DNA of 32,424 bases from Gnetum montanum (GCA_015680685.1 MNCI01009390.1:1-32424), one strand, 5' to 3'; shown: positions 1 through 9,694, counted from the stretch's first letter. Translations and numbers: made by a program. The notes: generated from the sequence alone by a model not told the origin.

Positions 1-344
1 CTGCTTTGGGGAGGACCCACTTGTGTAATTTTGTTGTAATCTTAACTAATTCTCTAGCTCAAACACACAATTTCTTACCCTCAGCTTAACTTTCCACTTG
101 ATTTTCTTTCCCTATTATTATATCCCTCTTTCATTTCTACGTTCCAATGGACCATTACATTCCCTTTTTTCGTAACTGCCAAATTTTTATTGCGGAAGTT
201 CACATCATTATCATTAAGAGTGCCTCTCGAATCAATGAAATTACCCTAGGACATCTTACTACTTGCCCATGTCCTTAATTTCCAACTTTAATTTCAAGAA
301 AATCATTAAAAATTTGGTATTTTTCATGTGTCTCACATTAGTAG

Positions 345-373
345 GGCCGAGATATCGCATATGCGATATCACG
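345..373 (+). promoter_or_regulatory. Internal pair of GATATC palindromes (same as LTR U3 motif)
   Basis: Two GATATC cores lie at 351-356 and 365-370, spaced 14 bases, within the context GGCCGAGATATCGCAT. The 10-mer GATATCGCAT recurs exactly in the U3 of LTR C (3801-3810) and of LTR D (4751-4760), and the 14-base spacing recurs at 3818/3832. I infer a protein-binding site used both in the LTR promoter and in front of ORF3. I see no clear TATA box downstream in this copy. Confidence 0.6.
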
Positions 374-539
374 TTCCACTTAGCATCATTTTGCCATTTC
401 CACGGGGGAGGGGGTGTGGTGGGGCGACGGATTTCTATGACTTGCGATTGCGTGACCCTTGCTTTTTCACTCATATCTCGCTCACTAGTGCTCTGATTTT
501 AATTCCGTTTGAACTTACTTGAACCCGGAGTGTTCAGTT

Positions 540-554
540 TAGTCATGGGGGAGA
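540..554 (+). promoter_or_regulatory. Internal polypurine-tract-like site
   Basis: TAGTCATGGGGGAGA resembles the true tract of C at 3775-3789 (TCAGTCGTGGGGGTA). It lies between the internal palindromes and the ORF3 start, the same order as the copy at 9524-9540 in element A. It could serve as a second plus-strand primer site, or be a relic of an LTR-like duplication. Confidence 0.45.
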
Positions 555-836
555 GACACTTGCCGAAAAGTGCCTAAATTTTTTGAAATTTATCATCACC
601 CAAAGGACATCAATTAGGGTAATTAACACTAACACTTAGAAAAATTGTGCCAAAAATCATATGACCTTAGGTACACCGGGGGATTAAAATGAAACCCACC
701 TAAGTCACAAGATCCATTATTACAATTTTTGGGCATGATCACACGTTATAACATAAGATCTTTAATTAAGGCAAGCAGTAAGGTATAACTTGACTTTGAA
801 AATAACCTTACTAACTCTTGGCCCATGTGATTACAG

Positions 837-3622
837 ATGGCCTCGAAATGTGCATAGCAAGAGGGTCTGGTTCAAGGTGGAGTGAAACAACCTCAGAGAG
901 GTGGAAGACAAGTCCCTCTAGATAGCATGCAGAATAGGAGGTGCAATCATTCAGCATCCATCAAGAAGAACCTCCTACTAGACAGTCCAGGTAGGCAGAA
1001 GGAGGAGCTGCTGCTGCGCTTGAACCGGGACAACAACTCATGTTGCCCCCGGAGTGTGTTCAGGCTATCCATGAGAAGTCCACATTTGCTGCTGTGATTG
1101 TGGAGCTAAACTTCAAATTTTTGCAGAGTTTGCTCCTGAGGCTATTAGGGATCACCTCAAGGGGTCTCCCTTATGGCCTGTCCTCTCTAAATGCGGTGCC
1201 TAGTACTTAGGTGAAACGTACCAGTTCCAGCACAATAAGGAGCAAGGTACCATTGTAAATATTTGTGGTGTGATGGTAAACTTCTCTACATAGGCAATTT
1301 CAGAAGTGTTAAACCTTCCGAATACAGGGCCTCATGTTGCTCGGTTATCTACCGGTTCAGACCCTGATGTGCGAAAGGATTGGTTAGAGAATGCTTATGG
1401 CAGAGATAACACTTTTGAAGAATTGACGATGGAAGAGAGAGTTTATTTCAAAATTGGAACCTATCACCTCTTTCCCACAAAAGGTTTGAAAATAATATTG
1501 ACGTATGTGGCTAGCGGATGTGCAGTATTGATGGGAAAGGTTAACGCTAACCTTCCCCACCTATATTTGACGAAGATCCTTAGGTGATTTGAAGAATGGA
1601 AGTTAGGGAAGATGGAGCTACCTTTTCCCTACCTTATCAAAAAACTATGCCTGGGTTGGTATTCGGGGATACACAAATGATGTCCTCCGAAAAGCCCAGA
1701 ATGCTTCTTATGCTGAACTACTAAAGGCGCTAGTTCCAAGAAAGAGCATTGGCGAAGAGCTAAGATCAGATGAAGAAGAAGAACAGATGACTGGATCACC
1801 TGCAACTCAACTTGCAAGACCCAGTCAACCTCCAGCCATAGGTCCTAGCCAACAACAAGAAGCAGTGCCTGGCATAGGTTAGGATCAGCTGCCACCATCG
1901 CAAGACTATAGATCATCGATGAGCCATCTTCGAGCCATCGCTGAGACAGTTAGTTGGGGAAGTCATGATGACACAAGCCTCTTCCATGTCTTCAATGATG
2001 CCATTCAGCCTACAATTTTACTTGATCACATAAGGGGTGAAGTCTCAATTCAAATAGGAGGAGGGGAAAGTAGATGGTCGCAACAAATCTCAGGAAACGC
2101 GGCATCTTTTCAAGTGCAGTTAGAGACTGGTGAAGGGGCCACTATGGTGGTCATGCAACACTAGGATGTCGCGGGAGCTGCTGAAGTCGTCACTGACCAC
2201 ATCAAAGAATCCTTTAATGTACCTGTTGTGCCACTGGCAGATCTCTCAAGAGCATGAGATGCTCAAACTTTTGTCGGAACCTCAATGACTCCTACGGAAC
2301 ATGAGGATGCACTTAACAGATTGCTTCAAACAGGACAAGTAATGATGTCTCTGTTTGACATCCCTCAAGATGTCACAGCAATTCAATCAGACCTCACTTT
2401 CACAAAGGAAAAGCTGGTCATATCTGAAGTAAGGGCAGAGCATGTTGAAGCTGAAGTGCAGAGACTATAAGAGCAGCTCGTAGCCTTACAAGCAACATAG
2501 CGGGATCCTCTACAATTTGTTCCTGTAGACCAGCTAGAAAATTTTAGAACAGAGTAACTCACAAAGTTGATCGTAGAGAATAAGAAGGTGGTAGAAGAAA
2601 AGGAGATGGCCACTTAGGATGCCTCCGCAGCACGAGCACAAACTCATGTGCATCTTAAGGCACTCAAGGCCTTAGAAGAAGAAAATAAGCATTTGGTTGT
2701 AGATAACCTTCAGTTGACCTCTGTGGAAAAACAAAAGAATGTTCTCGATGAATACTTTCATTAGCTACGAGAAAAATTCATTCGGGTCAACTGAGATGTA
2801 AGCTGTTTAGCCAGAGAGAATCGAACCCTCTCAATGGAGGAGGTACACGCTATTCACCAAAAATCAGCAATTGAGATAAGCGTGTGGCAGAATGAGACTA
2901 AACGACACAAGAAGCTGAAGGAGCATTTCCATGATCAGGTGGGGATGTATAAACAAATCCTAGAAAAGGAGATCCATATGGCCAAGGCTCAAATCAACAC
3001 TATCAGTGCTCAACACACTGATTGGAGGGCCATATTGGACACTTATGCCTTCGTCCACCAAGTGGAAATTAAAAACTGAGACCTGCAGATCCAGGACTTG
3101 ACAGAATACATGGAGTTGGCAAACCTTACATATGCCAACCTTGCCATGTTAATAGTAGGGTGCCCGAGAATAGAGCTCGAGTAGTAGGTAGCTTCCACCC
3201 ATCTCAAATATGAAGCAGAATTTGTAGAACGTAAGAAGCTCATTGAAAAATTGGATGTTGCAAATTCTGAACTTGCGGTGGTAAAAGAAAGCTACCAGGG
3301 ATAGAAAGATGTTGCAATCGACTTGGCTCAATGATTAATAGATCTTCATGAATACAAAGATAAAGCCAGAGCCTATGAAGAGGAACGACAGGTGTTCGCG
3401 ATGTGGTATGTCAAAGCCAATCAAACGTTCCCGCAACTACCCTGTCCATGGGAAGTGCCGACTCCATCAAACATCGGAACATTAGCATGGATGGCACAAG
3501 ATCCTTAGACTGAAGAGGAAAAGCTCTAGGCCATTCTTCAGCATCGTCAACCTTCGAAGCCTGGAGCACAAGACAAAGGAAAAGCACCCATGGAGGAGCC
3601 ACCGCCTCCAAGAACTACATGA
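837..3622 (+). pseudogene. ORF3 of element C: extra retrotransposon ORF with coiled-coil C-terminal half
   Basis: The ATG at 837 is chosen because A has the same start context (AG then ATGGC) and the frame stays readable. The ORF is about 929 codons with at least two frame changes (between 1097 and 1306, and near 1650) and many stops. N-terminal text around 1306-1645 (for example ERVYFKIGTYHLFPTK, then PFPYLIKKLC) resembles the domain called putative plant transposon protein that is found in plant retrotransposon ORFs. From about 1650 the frame is constant: a Pro/Gln-rich stretch, then heptad-rich, charged sequence (about 2285-3400) typical of long coiled coils, then a Pro-rich end (EEPPPPRTT, stop). 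After 1640 there are about sixteen stops: roughly ten TAG, four TGA and two TAA. I see no signal peptide or membrane segment that would support env. Role unknown; a nucleic-acid or self-association function is possible. Confidence 0.7.
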
Positions 3623-3774
3623 GTTCCATTTTTTGTAGTTGTAGTATTTTTCTGTGTTGTGTCTTCCCACACTACGGCATTATTTCATTTCTTTTTCTAG
3701 TTAATAATCCCATACCTATCCATTGTGTAATCAATGGAGCTTGTTCTCTTTGTAACTCGAGGATGAGTTTTCAT

Positions 3775-3789
3775 TCAGTCGTGGGGGTA
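3775..3789 (+). promoter_or_regulatory. Polypurine tract of element C
   Basis: TCAGTCGTGGGGGTA directly precedes the LTR start TGATG. The tracts of A (6238-6252, minus) and B (32024-32040) have the same form and position. It primes plus-strand DNA synthesis. The stretch from the ORF3 stop to here (3623-3774) is noncoding, with a conserved GAGGATGAGTTTT just upstream that is also present in A. Confidence 0.85.
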
Positions 3790-3800
3790 TGATGGGACAT

Positions 3801-3887
3801 GATATCGCATGGGCCGCGATATCGCGTACGCGATATCGCGTCGATCGTGATATCACGTCTTCCCTATGAAATCGTGTACGTGATATC
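3801..3887 (+). promoter_or_regulatory. U3 array of GATATC palindromes
   Basis: Cores lie at 3801, 3818, 3832, 3849 and 3882. Several extend to the 10-mer palindrome GCGATATCGC, and two adjacent copies form a larger self-complementary block (3816-3840). The array ends about 20 bases before the TATA box, where transcription-factor sites of an LTR promoter belong. LTR D keeps one copy (4751-4756). Confidence 0.75.
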
Positions 3888-3961
3888 ATAGTCCATCGCA
3901 ATGTCTATAAATAAGAAGCAGCTCTCCCTTGTTTGATAATTAGCAGTTAGAAGTAGCGAAG

Positions 3962-3986
3962 CTCTGGCAGTTTGATCCCTCCAGAG
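3962..3986 (+). other. R-region stem-loop of LTR C
   Basis: CTCTGG at 3962-3967 pairs with CCAGAG at 3981-3986 around a loop beginning CAGTTTG. The start lies about 50 bases after the TATA box, so it should fall near the 5' end of the transcript. Element A has CTCTTGC pairing with GCAAGAG at the same place: both arms differ from C, yet pairing is kept. Confidence 0.6.
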
Positions 3987-4636
3987 TTAGATTATTTTTC
4001 CAATGTTTGCCCGCAGTGTGGTGAATGTAATTGTACGGAATTCTTTATTTGAGTGTGACGTACTTGGACATGCACATGGCTAGAAATAAAGATTGAGATT
4101 ACTTCGTCATTGTAGCATTCACTTTGTTATTTATTTGTTTATTTATTTAATGTTATTTACTATTTTCTCTCTCTCACCCTTAAACTCCTAGAACGCGGAA
4201 CAAGTACGACTTGATTACAAGCATTTAAGTGTGACTACTTGGTAGCCTAGTGGCATACCTAGGATTTGCGCTTGGTAATCCTAATGGTAGTCATGCACGA
4301 GGTCCAAGATGTGTATGATTGATTAAGGAATCGGTTGCTCGTCACACTTAGGCTAGATTAGACTTTCTTACCCTTCTCCTTCTAGCTTAGCTTAGTTAAT
4401 ATTATTTCCCACTACCTTCAGGAGTAGCATTAGAATTAGGAACACATCATACACCTCACTCTGGACTAAACCATACATGACAAATACAAATACTAGTCCA
4501 GGTGGGAAGACAGCGAACAACGACCTAAGGTTAACGATCTAGGTGCCACAACTAGTCTATGTGCGGAGTTCAACCGGATCGCGCGTGCTATGCTTATTTT
4601 GTATGGTTGAGCGTAGGGGTACCTCGCCACTCATTA

Positions 4637-4739
4637 GTTAAATTAAGAAATTATAATGAATTTTATTCCTTTAGATAGATTAGCATACTTGTTTAAATCT
4701 TTATGATGATTCCACCTTGCCCGATGAGGTTATACCTAT
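4637..4739 (+). other. AT-rich target DNA left of solo LTR D, probably LTR of element E
   Basis: No coding signal is visible. When D and A are removed, this stretch joins 19556 onward through the duplicated CCTAT and leads to the E primer site at 19938. It is therefore probably the left part of E's LTR. The sequence TGATGATTCC at about 4703 could be the LTR start, but I cannot prove it. The first bases, GTTAA, may be the target duplication of element C. Confidence 0.4.
4735..4739 (+). repeat. Target-site duplication CCTAT, left copy (solo LTR D)
   Basis: CCTAT directly precedes the D start TGATGAGCC. The same five bases follow the D end TTATCA at 19556-19560. Five bases is the usual size for Ty3/gypsy integrase. 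Confidence 0.8.
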
Positions 4740-4831
4740 TGATGAGCCGCGATATCGCATCTTGCCTCATCTTCTATAAATAAGAGGTGGCGCCCTTTGT
4801 TTAAGGAGTTAGACTTAGACCCTTAGCCAAA

Positions 4832-4856
4832 CTCTTGTAGTTTTACCATTCTAGAG
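4832..4856 (+). other. R-region stem-loop of LTR D (weakened)
   Basis: CTCTTG at 4832-4837 faces CTAGAG at 4851-4856. Five of six positions can pair, with one T-T mismatch. Position relative to the TATA box is as in C. Confidence 0.35.
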
Positions 4857-5332
4857 TTAGAATAATTTCCATGTACCCGCAGTAGGAGTCATAGAGTGAA
4901 CAGATCTTTATTCGAGCAAATTGTACCTGAGCACACATTTGTGTACGGTAATAAAGACGAACCTTCTGATAAACCTTGCAGCATATGGATTAAGCTAATT
5001 AGTAATTAATTACTGTTGAATGTTTAATGCTTTCCTAGTTAATTAATCTCTCTCTCAACCTTTAACTCTCTTAGTTAAGTACACTCAGTACGACAGCTTC
5101 GAGCATGCGTGTAGCGCTTGGTAACCCAATAACGACTAGCGTTTGGTAATCCCAACAACGTTGCACTGGTTCAGGATATGTATGGCAAGTGGGAATGGAT
5201 ACTGGTGTTAGGAAAAATTAGAACTTAGTTAGTGAATAGTTAATGTAAGTTAGTCACTTAGTTCTCTTTACCTTCCTTTATTAGCATAAGACATTCAAAA
5301 GAAAAAAATCTCTAAAATTCACATACCTCAAA

Positions 5333-5337
5333 CTTAC
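5333..5337 (+). repeat. Target-site duplication CTTAC, left copy (element A)
   Basis: CTTAC abuts the A terminus TGATGAGCAGC and recurs at 19383-19387 directly after the other terminus (TTCATCA). This fixes the ends of element A at 5338 and 19382. Confidence 0.85.
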
Positions 5338-6237
5338 TGATGAGCAGCTAGGTATTCCTACGCCCAACCCTACGAATCATGAGTGTTCACGCGCAACTCG
5401 GTCAAAATCTATAGACTGTAAGCACTTAACATACATCAGACTTCTAACTAGTGAAACCTTGGGTTAAAACGGTCATTGTCATCCTAATCTCACTTGTGAG
5501 GATTTGTTTACGATGGTTAAGTGAGACTAAGCCTAATGATTTTTATATCTTTTTAATTATCTTTTTGGTAACTAATCATTTTGGAAAATAAGGATAGAAT
5601 ATTAATTAATCTAAAATTATCTTAATTTAAATCTTAACTACTCCTAACATAAGTATCTGGTCCCATATTTCGAGCACGTTCTAAGCATCTCCTAAAACTT
5701 TTGGGTTACTAGACGTTAAGCGTCACCGGGCTTACCAAGTGTTTGGGTTACGTTCGAGATGGTCGTACTTATAGCCTTAACGAACTACGAATGAACAATA
5801 GCGATGGAAATTATAATAATGAAAACTTAAGTAATTAACATGTAACTAATAAAGCATAAACATATTAAACTATTAAATGCATAAAATAACTAAGTGCAAA
5901 TGTTGCAAGGATTGCTTGAATAGTTCATCTTTATTGCTGTCACGCCAATGGGCTCAGATACATCAACGCTCGAATAAAGAGCCGATCACTTTTCTTACAC
6001 CTGCTGTGGGCACTTGGAAAATATTCTATCTCTTGCGGGAACAAACTGCAAGAGCTTCGCTACAACTACTCAAAAAGATGCCTAAATGAGGCAAAAGGAC
6101 CTCTTATTTATAGGCCGGGAAAGGTGGCTACATAAATGGGGCCATGTCGATGCAGGGAGGCTACGTCAATGGGCCCATGTCGACGTAGCCCAGTCGACGT
6201 AGCCCAGTCAATGCATTAACTAAATGACGCTTCATCA
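5338..6237 (-). repeat. LTR A1 (3' LTR of element A)
   Basis: On the minus strand this 900-bp LTR starts TGATGAAGCG and ends GCTGCTCATCA. U3 has two GTCGAC palindromes (6179-6184, 6193-6198), each in the context CTACGTCGAC. The TATA box (CTATAAATAAG, near 6108-6118), stem-loop (6030-6054) and AATAAA (5930-5935) follow. The polypurine tract at 6238 and the target duplication at 5333 identify it as the downstream terminal LTR. Small open frames inside it are chance. Confidence 0.9.
6030..6054 (-). other. R-region stem-loop of LTR A1
   Basis: A perfect 7-bp stem, CTCTTGC with GCAAGAG, closes an 11-base loop containing AGTTTGTTCCC. Position after the TATA box is as in C. A3 has the same perfect stem (19175-19199); A2 has one weakened pair (18256-18280). 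Confidence 0.6.
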
Positions 6238-6252
6238 TACCCCCACAACTAA
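6238..6252 (-). promoter_or_regulatory. Polypurine tract of element A
   Basis: The minus strand reads TTAGTTGTGGGGGTA and then the LTR start TGATG, the same form as in C. Upstream on the minus strand, CAAGGACGAGTTTTTGC matches the corresponding stretch of C. The interval to the ORF3 stop (6253-6488) is noncoding. Confidence 0.85.
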
Positions 6253-6488
6253 GCAAAAACTCGTCCTTGAGTTACTTTACAATTTGGAAGGTATGGATTC
6301 TTATTTACAACACACATAACTTGAACACATACATGGCACACACATGACACAACATAAATTTGACCAAGTGCCCGAGTTATAGAGGGGGAAAAATTACAAA
6401 AATGGTGGTGTTCAGAGACAAAATTGAACACCTCACTGGTCCTAGAGCCTCTACTGTGTAGGATGATGCACAAAATTGCTGGAGAAGA

Positions 6489-9336
6489 TCACACCGTCCC
6501 TGGGGGCGGTGGTTTTGATAGACCCTCTCCAGCCTCTGGCCCATGTGTTGGTGGCGGCATGGATGTCGGTAGTCCTGTGGAAGCTGTAACTTTTGGAGGT
6601 AGCTAAAAAGCCTCCAAGAGAGCCCTCATTTTTTCTTCTTTTCTTCTGGGGTCATTCACGGTCTAGGTAGCTTCTCCAATGTGTGCTAGAGCTGGAACTT
6701 TCCAAGGGCAAGGTAGCGTTGGAATGAGTTCTTTTAAGTTGATAAAACAGGCTGCAAACATCTTGCGTTCGATGTCAAATGCTTAGATTGATGCCTGCAG
6801 CTACTGGTAGTCATTCATTCTTCGGGCCAGGTCCTCTGCAATTATACGTTATCCTTCAAAGCTTGGGTAGAGGACCTCGAGTTTTGCATTTGCTATTGCC
6901 AGCTTTTACTTAGTTGCCTTGTGCACCTAGAACTCACCCTCGTATAGGGAATACGAGGCGACCACTTTCTTTTCTAATTCTGACTGCGGTCTCTCAGCTG
7001 TGAGCATAGCCAGGTTTGCATATCGAAGGTTGGCCAATTCCATGTATTCTATCATTTCCTCAATTTGCAGCTCCTTTAGGTAGATTTCTACTTTGTTGTA
7101 GGCGTTTAACCCATCAAAGATGGATGGCCATATATCGCCTCCCTCTCGGAGCTGCTAGAGTGCTTGGTTCATCTTGGCTTTAGCCACTTGAATGTACTTC
7201 TCGTTCACCTCCTTCTACAATCCCACTTGGTCCCTATAATGATTTTTAACTTTTTCAAACTTTAAGACCTTGTTTTTCCAAGTGGCAATTTCAATTGCAG
7301 ACTTCTATCGCAATGCCTGAACCTCCTCCATTGACAGATTTCTATTTTCAGCTACCAACCTTCTTATGTCTGCATTCACCCTGGCTAGCTCCTCCTGCTG
7401 TTAGTGGATGAAATCCTTCATGTGTTCGTTCTCTGCACCAACATTGTGCAGGCGATGAACTTCTGCGGTTAGTTGCACATTCTCTTGGTGAATCTCTGTC
7501 AAGTCCTTCTCTAAGTAATATGCTTGGGTATCTGCTATGGACTTGTCGAGGATCGCCGTCTCTCGTACATCCTTAATGACCTGAAGTTTAAGTTGAAGCT
7601 GTTGAAAAGCTTCATCTTTGGTGATTTCACAGTTGAGGATGGTTGGATCGGCAAGCTGGGCTCTTAATTGGGCTACCTCCATTGCCAAGCATTGACAAGT
7701 GGCTTGAGCTGTTTCTAGTTGCCCTTCCAAAACAAGGCTCTTGCCCCTTGCCGATAACAGCTTTGACTAGGTTGCAGTGATGTTGTCTGGAAGGTTGAAG
7801 ACATCCAGAAGTGGTTTCTTGGTTCCTACCAGTTGGTCCAACAATTCTTCATGTTAGGTTTCATCAATCTTGCTACGCGAAGTTCCAGTAGACACTTGTA
7901 CATCTTGTAGTCCATGAATGTTTGGTACAGGTGCTATCGGTGCATTGAGGATCGTAGCAATTATATTAGCAACCACTTCGGCAGCAACTTCCTATCCCTA
8001 GTGCTGCATCACCAGGACCTTCGCCTCTTCACCATCTTCCAAGCGTACCAAGAAAGTAGTAGCATTCCCTGAGATTTCAAGGAATAACTGTTGTGTTGCG
8101 ATTGATACATCTTGGATGCTTGGATCTATTCTAGGTGGAATTGGTGCTCGGGTGGTGGAGAATATTGGCCCTACCCTTTCAAGAAAGCTGACTGATTGAG
8201 CTACTTACTCCATGTGGCTCATGGTAGGACGATAGACCAAAGTGTCTTCTCCTCCACCAGTCCTGCCAGATTGCTCTTGCTGGCTCAAGAGCGTTTCTCA
8301 GATCTCACGGATGTATTCTGCTATGTTTTACGAGCTCGGCTACGTTGTTTGTGTAGGTGGTGGAGGTGGTTGTTGCTCTTCCTCTGTTTATGTGGTGGCA
8401 AGCATTTTATCTTTCATCATTTCTCGCCATGAGGCAATTGGGGCACGTCGGATGATATCATTAAAGTATCGTGCTATCCCTACTCATTTGCATAACTTTT
8501 AGATTAGGCAGGGAAAGGGGAGAGCTCATCTTCCATGTTCGTTCTCAGTGAACCTTTTTTCAATCTCCAGAAATAACAGTTGTAGAAGACTCATGGGAAA
8601 TTTCCCACTCAAGGTAGCACACGCACGAGTAGAGAAGGCTGTGATTTTGCTTGGTTGGATTCAAATGGTAAGAAGCTATCTTGGAGTATACTCTCTCCAC
8701 TGTGGTTAAGGAGCCAAATTCCTTGCGCTCTATCCTATAGCACCATTGGATCCATTATGCCTTCACCACTAGATCAGCCTGCTTTGGAATTTCTGCCACA
8801 TCTGCACCAATTTCAGGCAACCCCAGAGCTTGCGCTATTGCTTTTGAAGAGTAAGAGGCATAAATATCTTTGATTCTTACTCTTGACCCTGGTTTCCAAT
8901 TCGTCTAGAAGAGATAAGTTTCTCCTAAGTACCATTCACCACTAGTTGTGATGATTGACCACATCAGAGAGTTTTGCAATTGGAGCCTCATGTCTTCTGG
9001 TGTGTGCTCGAGGAATGGTCCAAAATTTAGCTCTTGGAGGACCATCGATTGCACCTCACGTGGCGTGATAGCATCAAGGTAGGCTTGGGTCAGGGTGACC
9101 TCAAGCTGTGGTGCTATCCTAGGAGTCTCATCCCTGAGTGATTGCTTGCCGAGAATCTCCTCTTCGGCAATCTGATGAACAGATTCCACGTCAGGTCATT
9201 CGCGGAAGGGCCCAGTTGCATGAGAGCCATCCGCATACTCCAGCAGTTGCACTCCTCATCCCCTTCCCATGCATGGGCGCTTGTCCCTTAGTTGTGATGG
9301 TCCTTCATCCCTTGGGTGCCTTGGTTTGGGTGCCAT
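6489..9336 (-). pseudogene. ORF3 of element A: extra ORF with plant-transposon-protein-like N-terminal part and coiled coil
   Basis: The ATG at 9336 follows GTAG directly, as in C, and the first frame runs through the readable segment 9189-8905 after two TGA stops (begins MAPKPRHPRDEG). The ORF is about 949 codons to a stop after KPPPPGTV at 6489, nearly the same end as in B (LPPPRTV) and C. Near 8700-8600, VERVYSKIASYHLNPTK aligns with C; this part resembles the putative plant transposon protein domain. The open segment 7730-7401 is strongly heptad-like with Leu, Gln and Glu (for example AMEVAQLRAQLADP). At least one frame change and several stops separate these segments. Length and order agree with C. 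Extra ORFs between pol and the 3' LTR are known in plant Ty3/gypsy elements; the function of this one is unknown to me. Confidence 0.7.
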
Positions 9337-9354
9337 CTACAATAAAACATAACC
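9337..9354 (-). promoter_or_regulatory. Splice-acceptor-like sequence before ORF3
   Basis: On the minus strand a T-rich run ends in ATTGTAG and is followed at once by the ORF3 ATG. C has GATTACAG and then ATG at 831-839. A conserved AG next to the start suggests ORF3 is read from a spliced transcript. The donor is not identified. Confidence 0.4.
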
Positions 9355-9523
9355 ATCCGTTAGACTGTTCATAAGTAGTTTAAGATGGTCCACATATACT
9401 TTCTCAGTTTGACCAAGTTATGTTAATGGCACAGGCACACTGTTAAGTTTCCCGGAGCGTTAAGTTAGGGGTTAGGGCCAAAATTTTCATAATTAACAAA
9501 CTAATTAATTACACAAAGGCACC

Positions 9524-9540
9524 ACCCCCCCACGACTGAG
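9524..9540 (-). promoter_or_regulatory. Internal polypurine-tract-like site before ORF3
   Basis: The minus strand reads TCAGTCGTGGGGGGGTG, matching the first twelve bases of C's true tract (TCAGTCGTGGGG). It lies about 190 bases before the ORF3 ATG and downstream of the internal TATA box. Confidence 0.5.
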
Positions 9541-9694
9541 AGCATACCTCTGGGTGTGTAAAAAGGGGCAAGGATAGGTTGATGTGGATACGCGATGGAA
9601 TGTAGGTGCGTTGGGAAGGGTTAGGAAGAAAAAATGGTAAAAAATCCCCTCAATTTGGATTCCAAATAATGAAAAATAAAGAAGTGCGGCAGGG

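Larger units (their letters stand above)
1..836 (+). other. Pre-ORF3 noncoding region of element C
   Basis: No open frame in this stretch has coding support. It begins with the conserved box at 4-18, matched by A at 10042-10060 (minus) and B at 30463-30484. It then holds a pyrimidine-rich leader-like stretch, two GATATC palindromes (351-370), a G-rich run near 402-426, a polypurine-like site (540-554) and, at its end, a splice-acceptor-like TTACAG directly before the ORF3 ATG. The order of these signs matches that in element A (10060 down to 9337), which argues for a conserved regulatory segment rather than random spacer. Confidence 0.6.
1..4636 (+). mobile_element. Element C: 3' part of a Ty3/gypsy (OTA-type) LTR retrotransposon
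   Basis: The left window edge cuts this element downstream of pol. What remains, in order: a noncoding pre-ORF3 region opening with a box (TGGGGAGGACCCAC) also found in A and B, paired GATATC palindromes, a polypurine-like site, a long broken ORF3, the polypurine tract and the 3' LTR. No gag or pol of C is in the window; family membership rests on ORF3 and LTR similarity to A, which has an OTA-type pol. The 3' LTR ends at CATTA (CATCA decayed) and is followed by GTTAA, which would be the target duplication if the 5' end, outside the window, matches. Confidence 0.85.
3790..4636 (+). repeat. 3' LTR of element C
   Basis: This 847-bp LTR starts TGATGGGACATG and ends CTCATTA (CA decayed to TA). 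U3 carries five GATATC palindromes (3801-3887); a TATA box, TATAAATA, lies at 3906-3913; a stem-loop in R at 3962-3986; and a poly(A) signal, AATAAA, at 4085-4090. The 3' end reads TGGTTGAGCGTAGGGGTACC, almost the same as the tail of solo LTR D at about 19522-19542. Assignment as 3' LTR follows from the polypurine tract before it and the absence of a tRNA primer site after it. Confidence 0.85.
4740..5337 (+). repeat. Solo LTR D, left part (split by element A)
   Basis: D starts TGATGAGCCGCGATATCGC, with one U3 palindrome (GATATC 4751-4756), TATAAATA at 4775-4782, a weak stem-loop at 4832-4856 and AATAAA at 4950-4955. It is of the C type. The sequence is cut at 5337 by element A and resumes at 19388, for a joined length near 766 bp. 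No polypurine tract or gag/pol lies next to it, and CCTAT flanks both outer ends, so it is a solo LTR left by LTR-LTR recombination. Confidence 0.8.

Noticed and set aside
402-426. G-rich run as a possible quadruplex-forming site.
   Set aside because: It has short G runs (GGGGGAGGGGG, then GGTGGGGCG), but no matching structure is visible in A or B, so nothing supports a function.
837-3622. ORF3 as an envelope gene, which would make the elements virus-like.
   Set aside because: Position fits, but I see no signal peptide, cleavage site or membrane anchor; the readable text is coiled coil with a Pro-rich end.
3801-3887. Regular palindromes read as a CRISPR-like array or replication iterons.
   Set aside because: Spacers are short and uneven and the array sits in U3 just before a TATA box of a plant LTR; a promoter array is the simpler reading.
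5877-6089. A near-identical small open frame present twice (5877-6089 and 19022-19234).
   Set aside because: Repeated only because both lie in LTR copies A1 and A3; antisense to the R/U5 region and not a gene.
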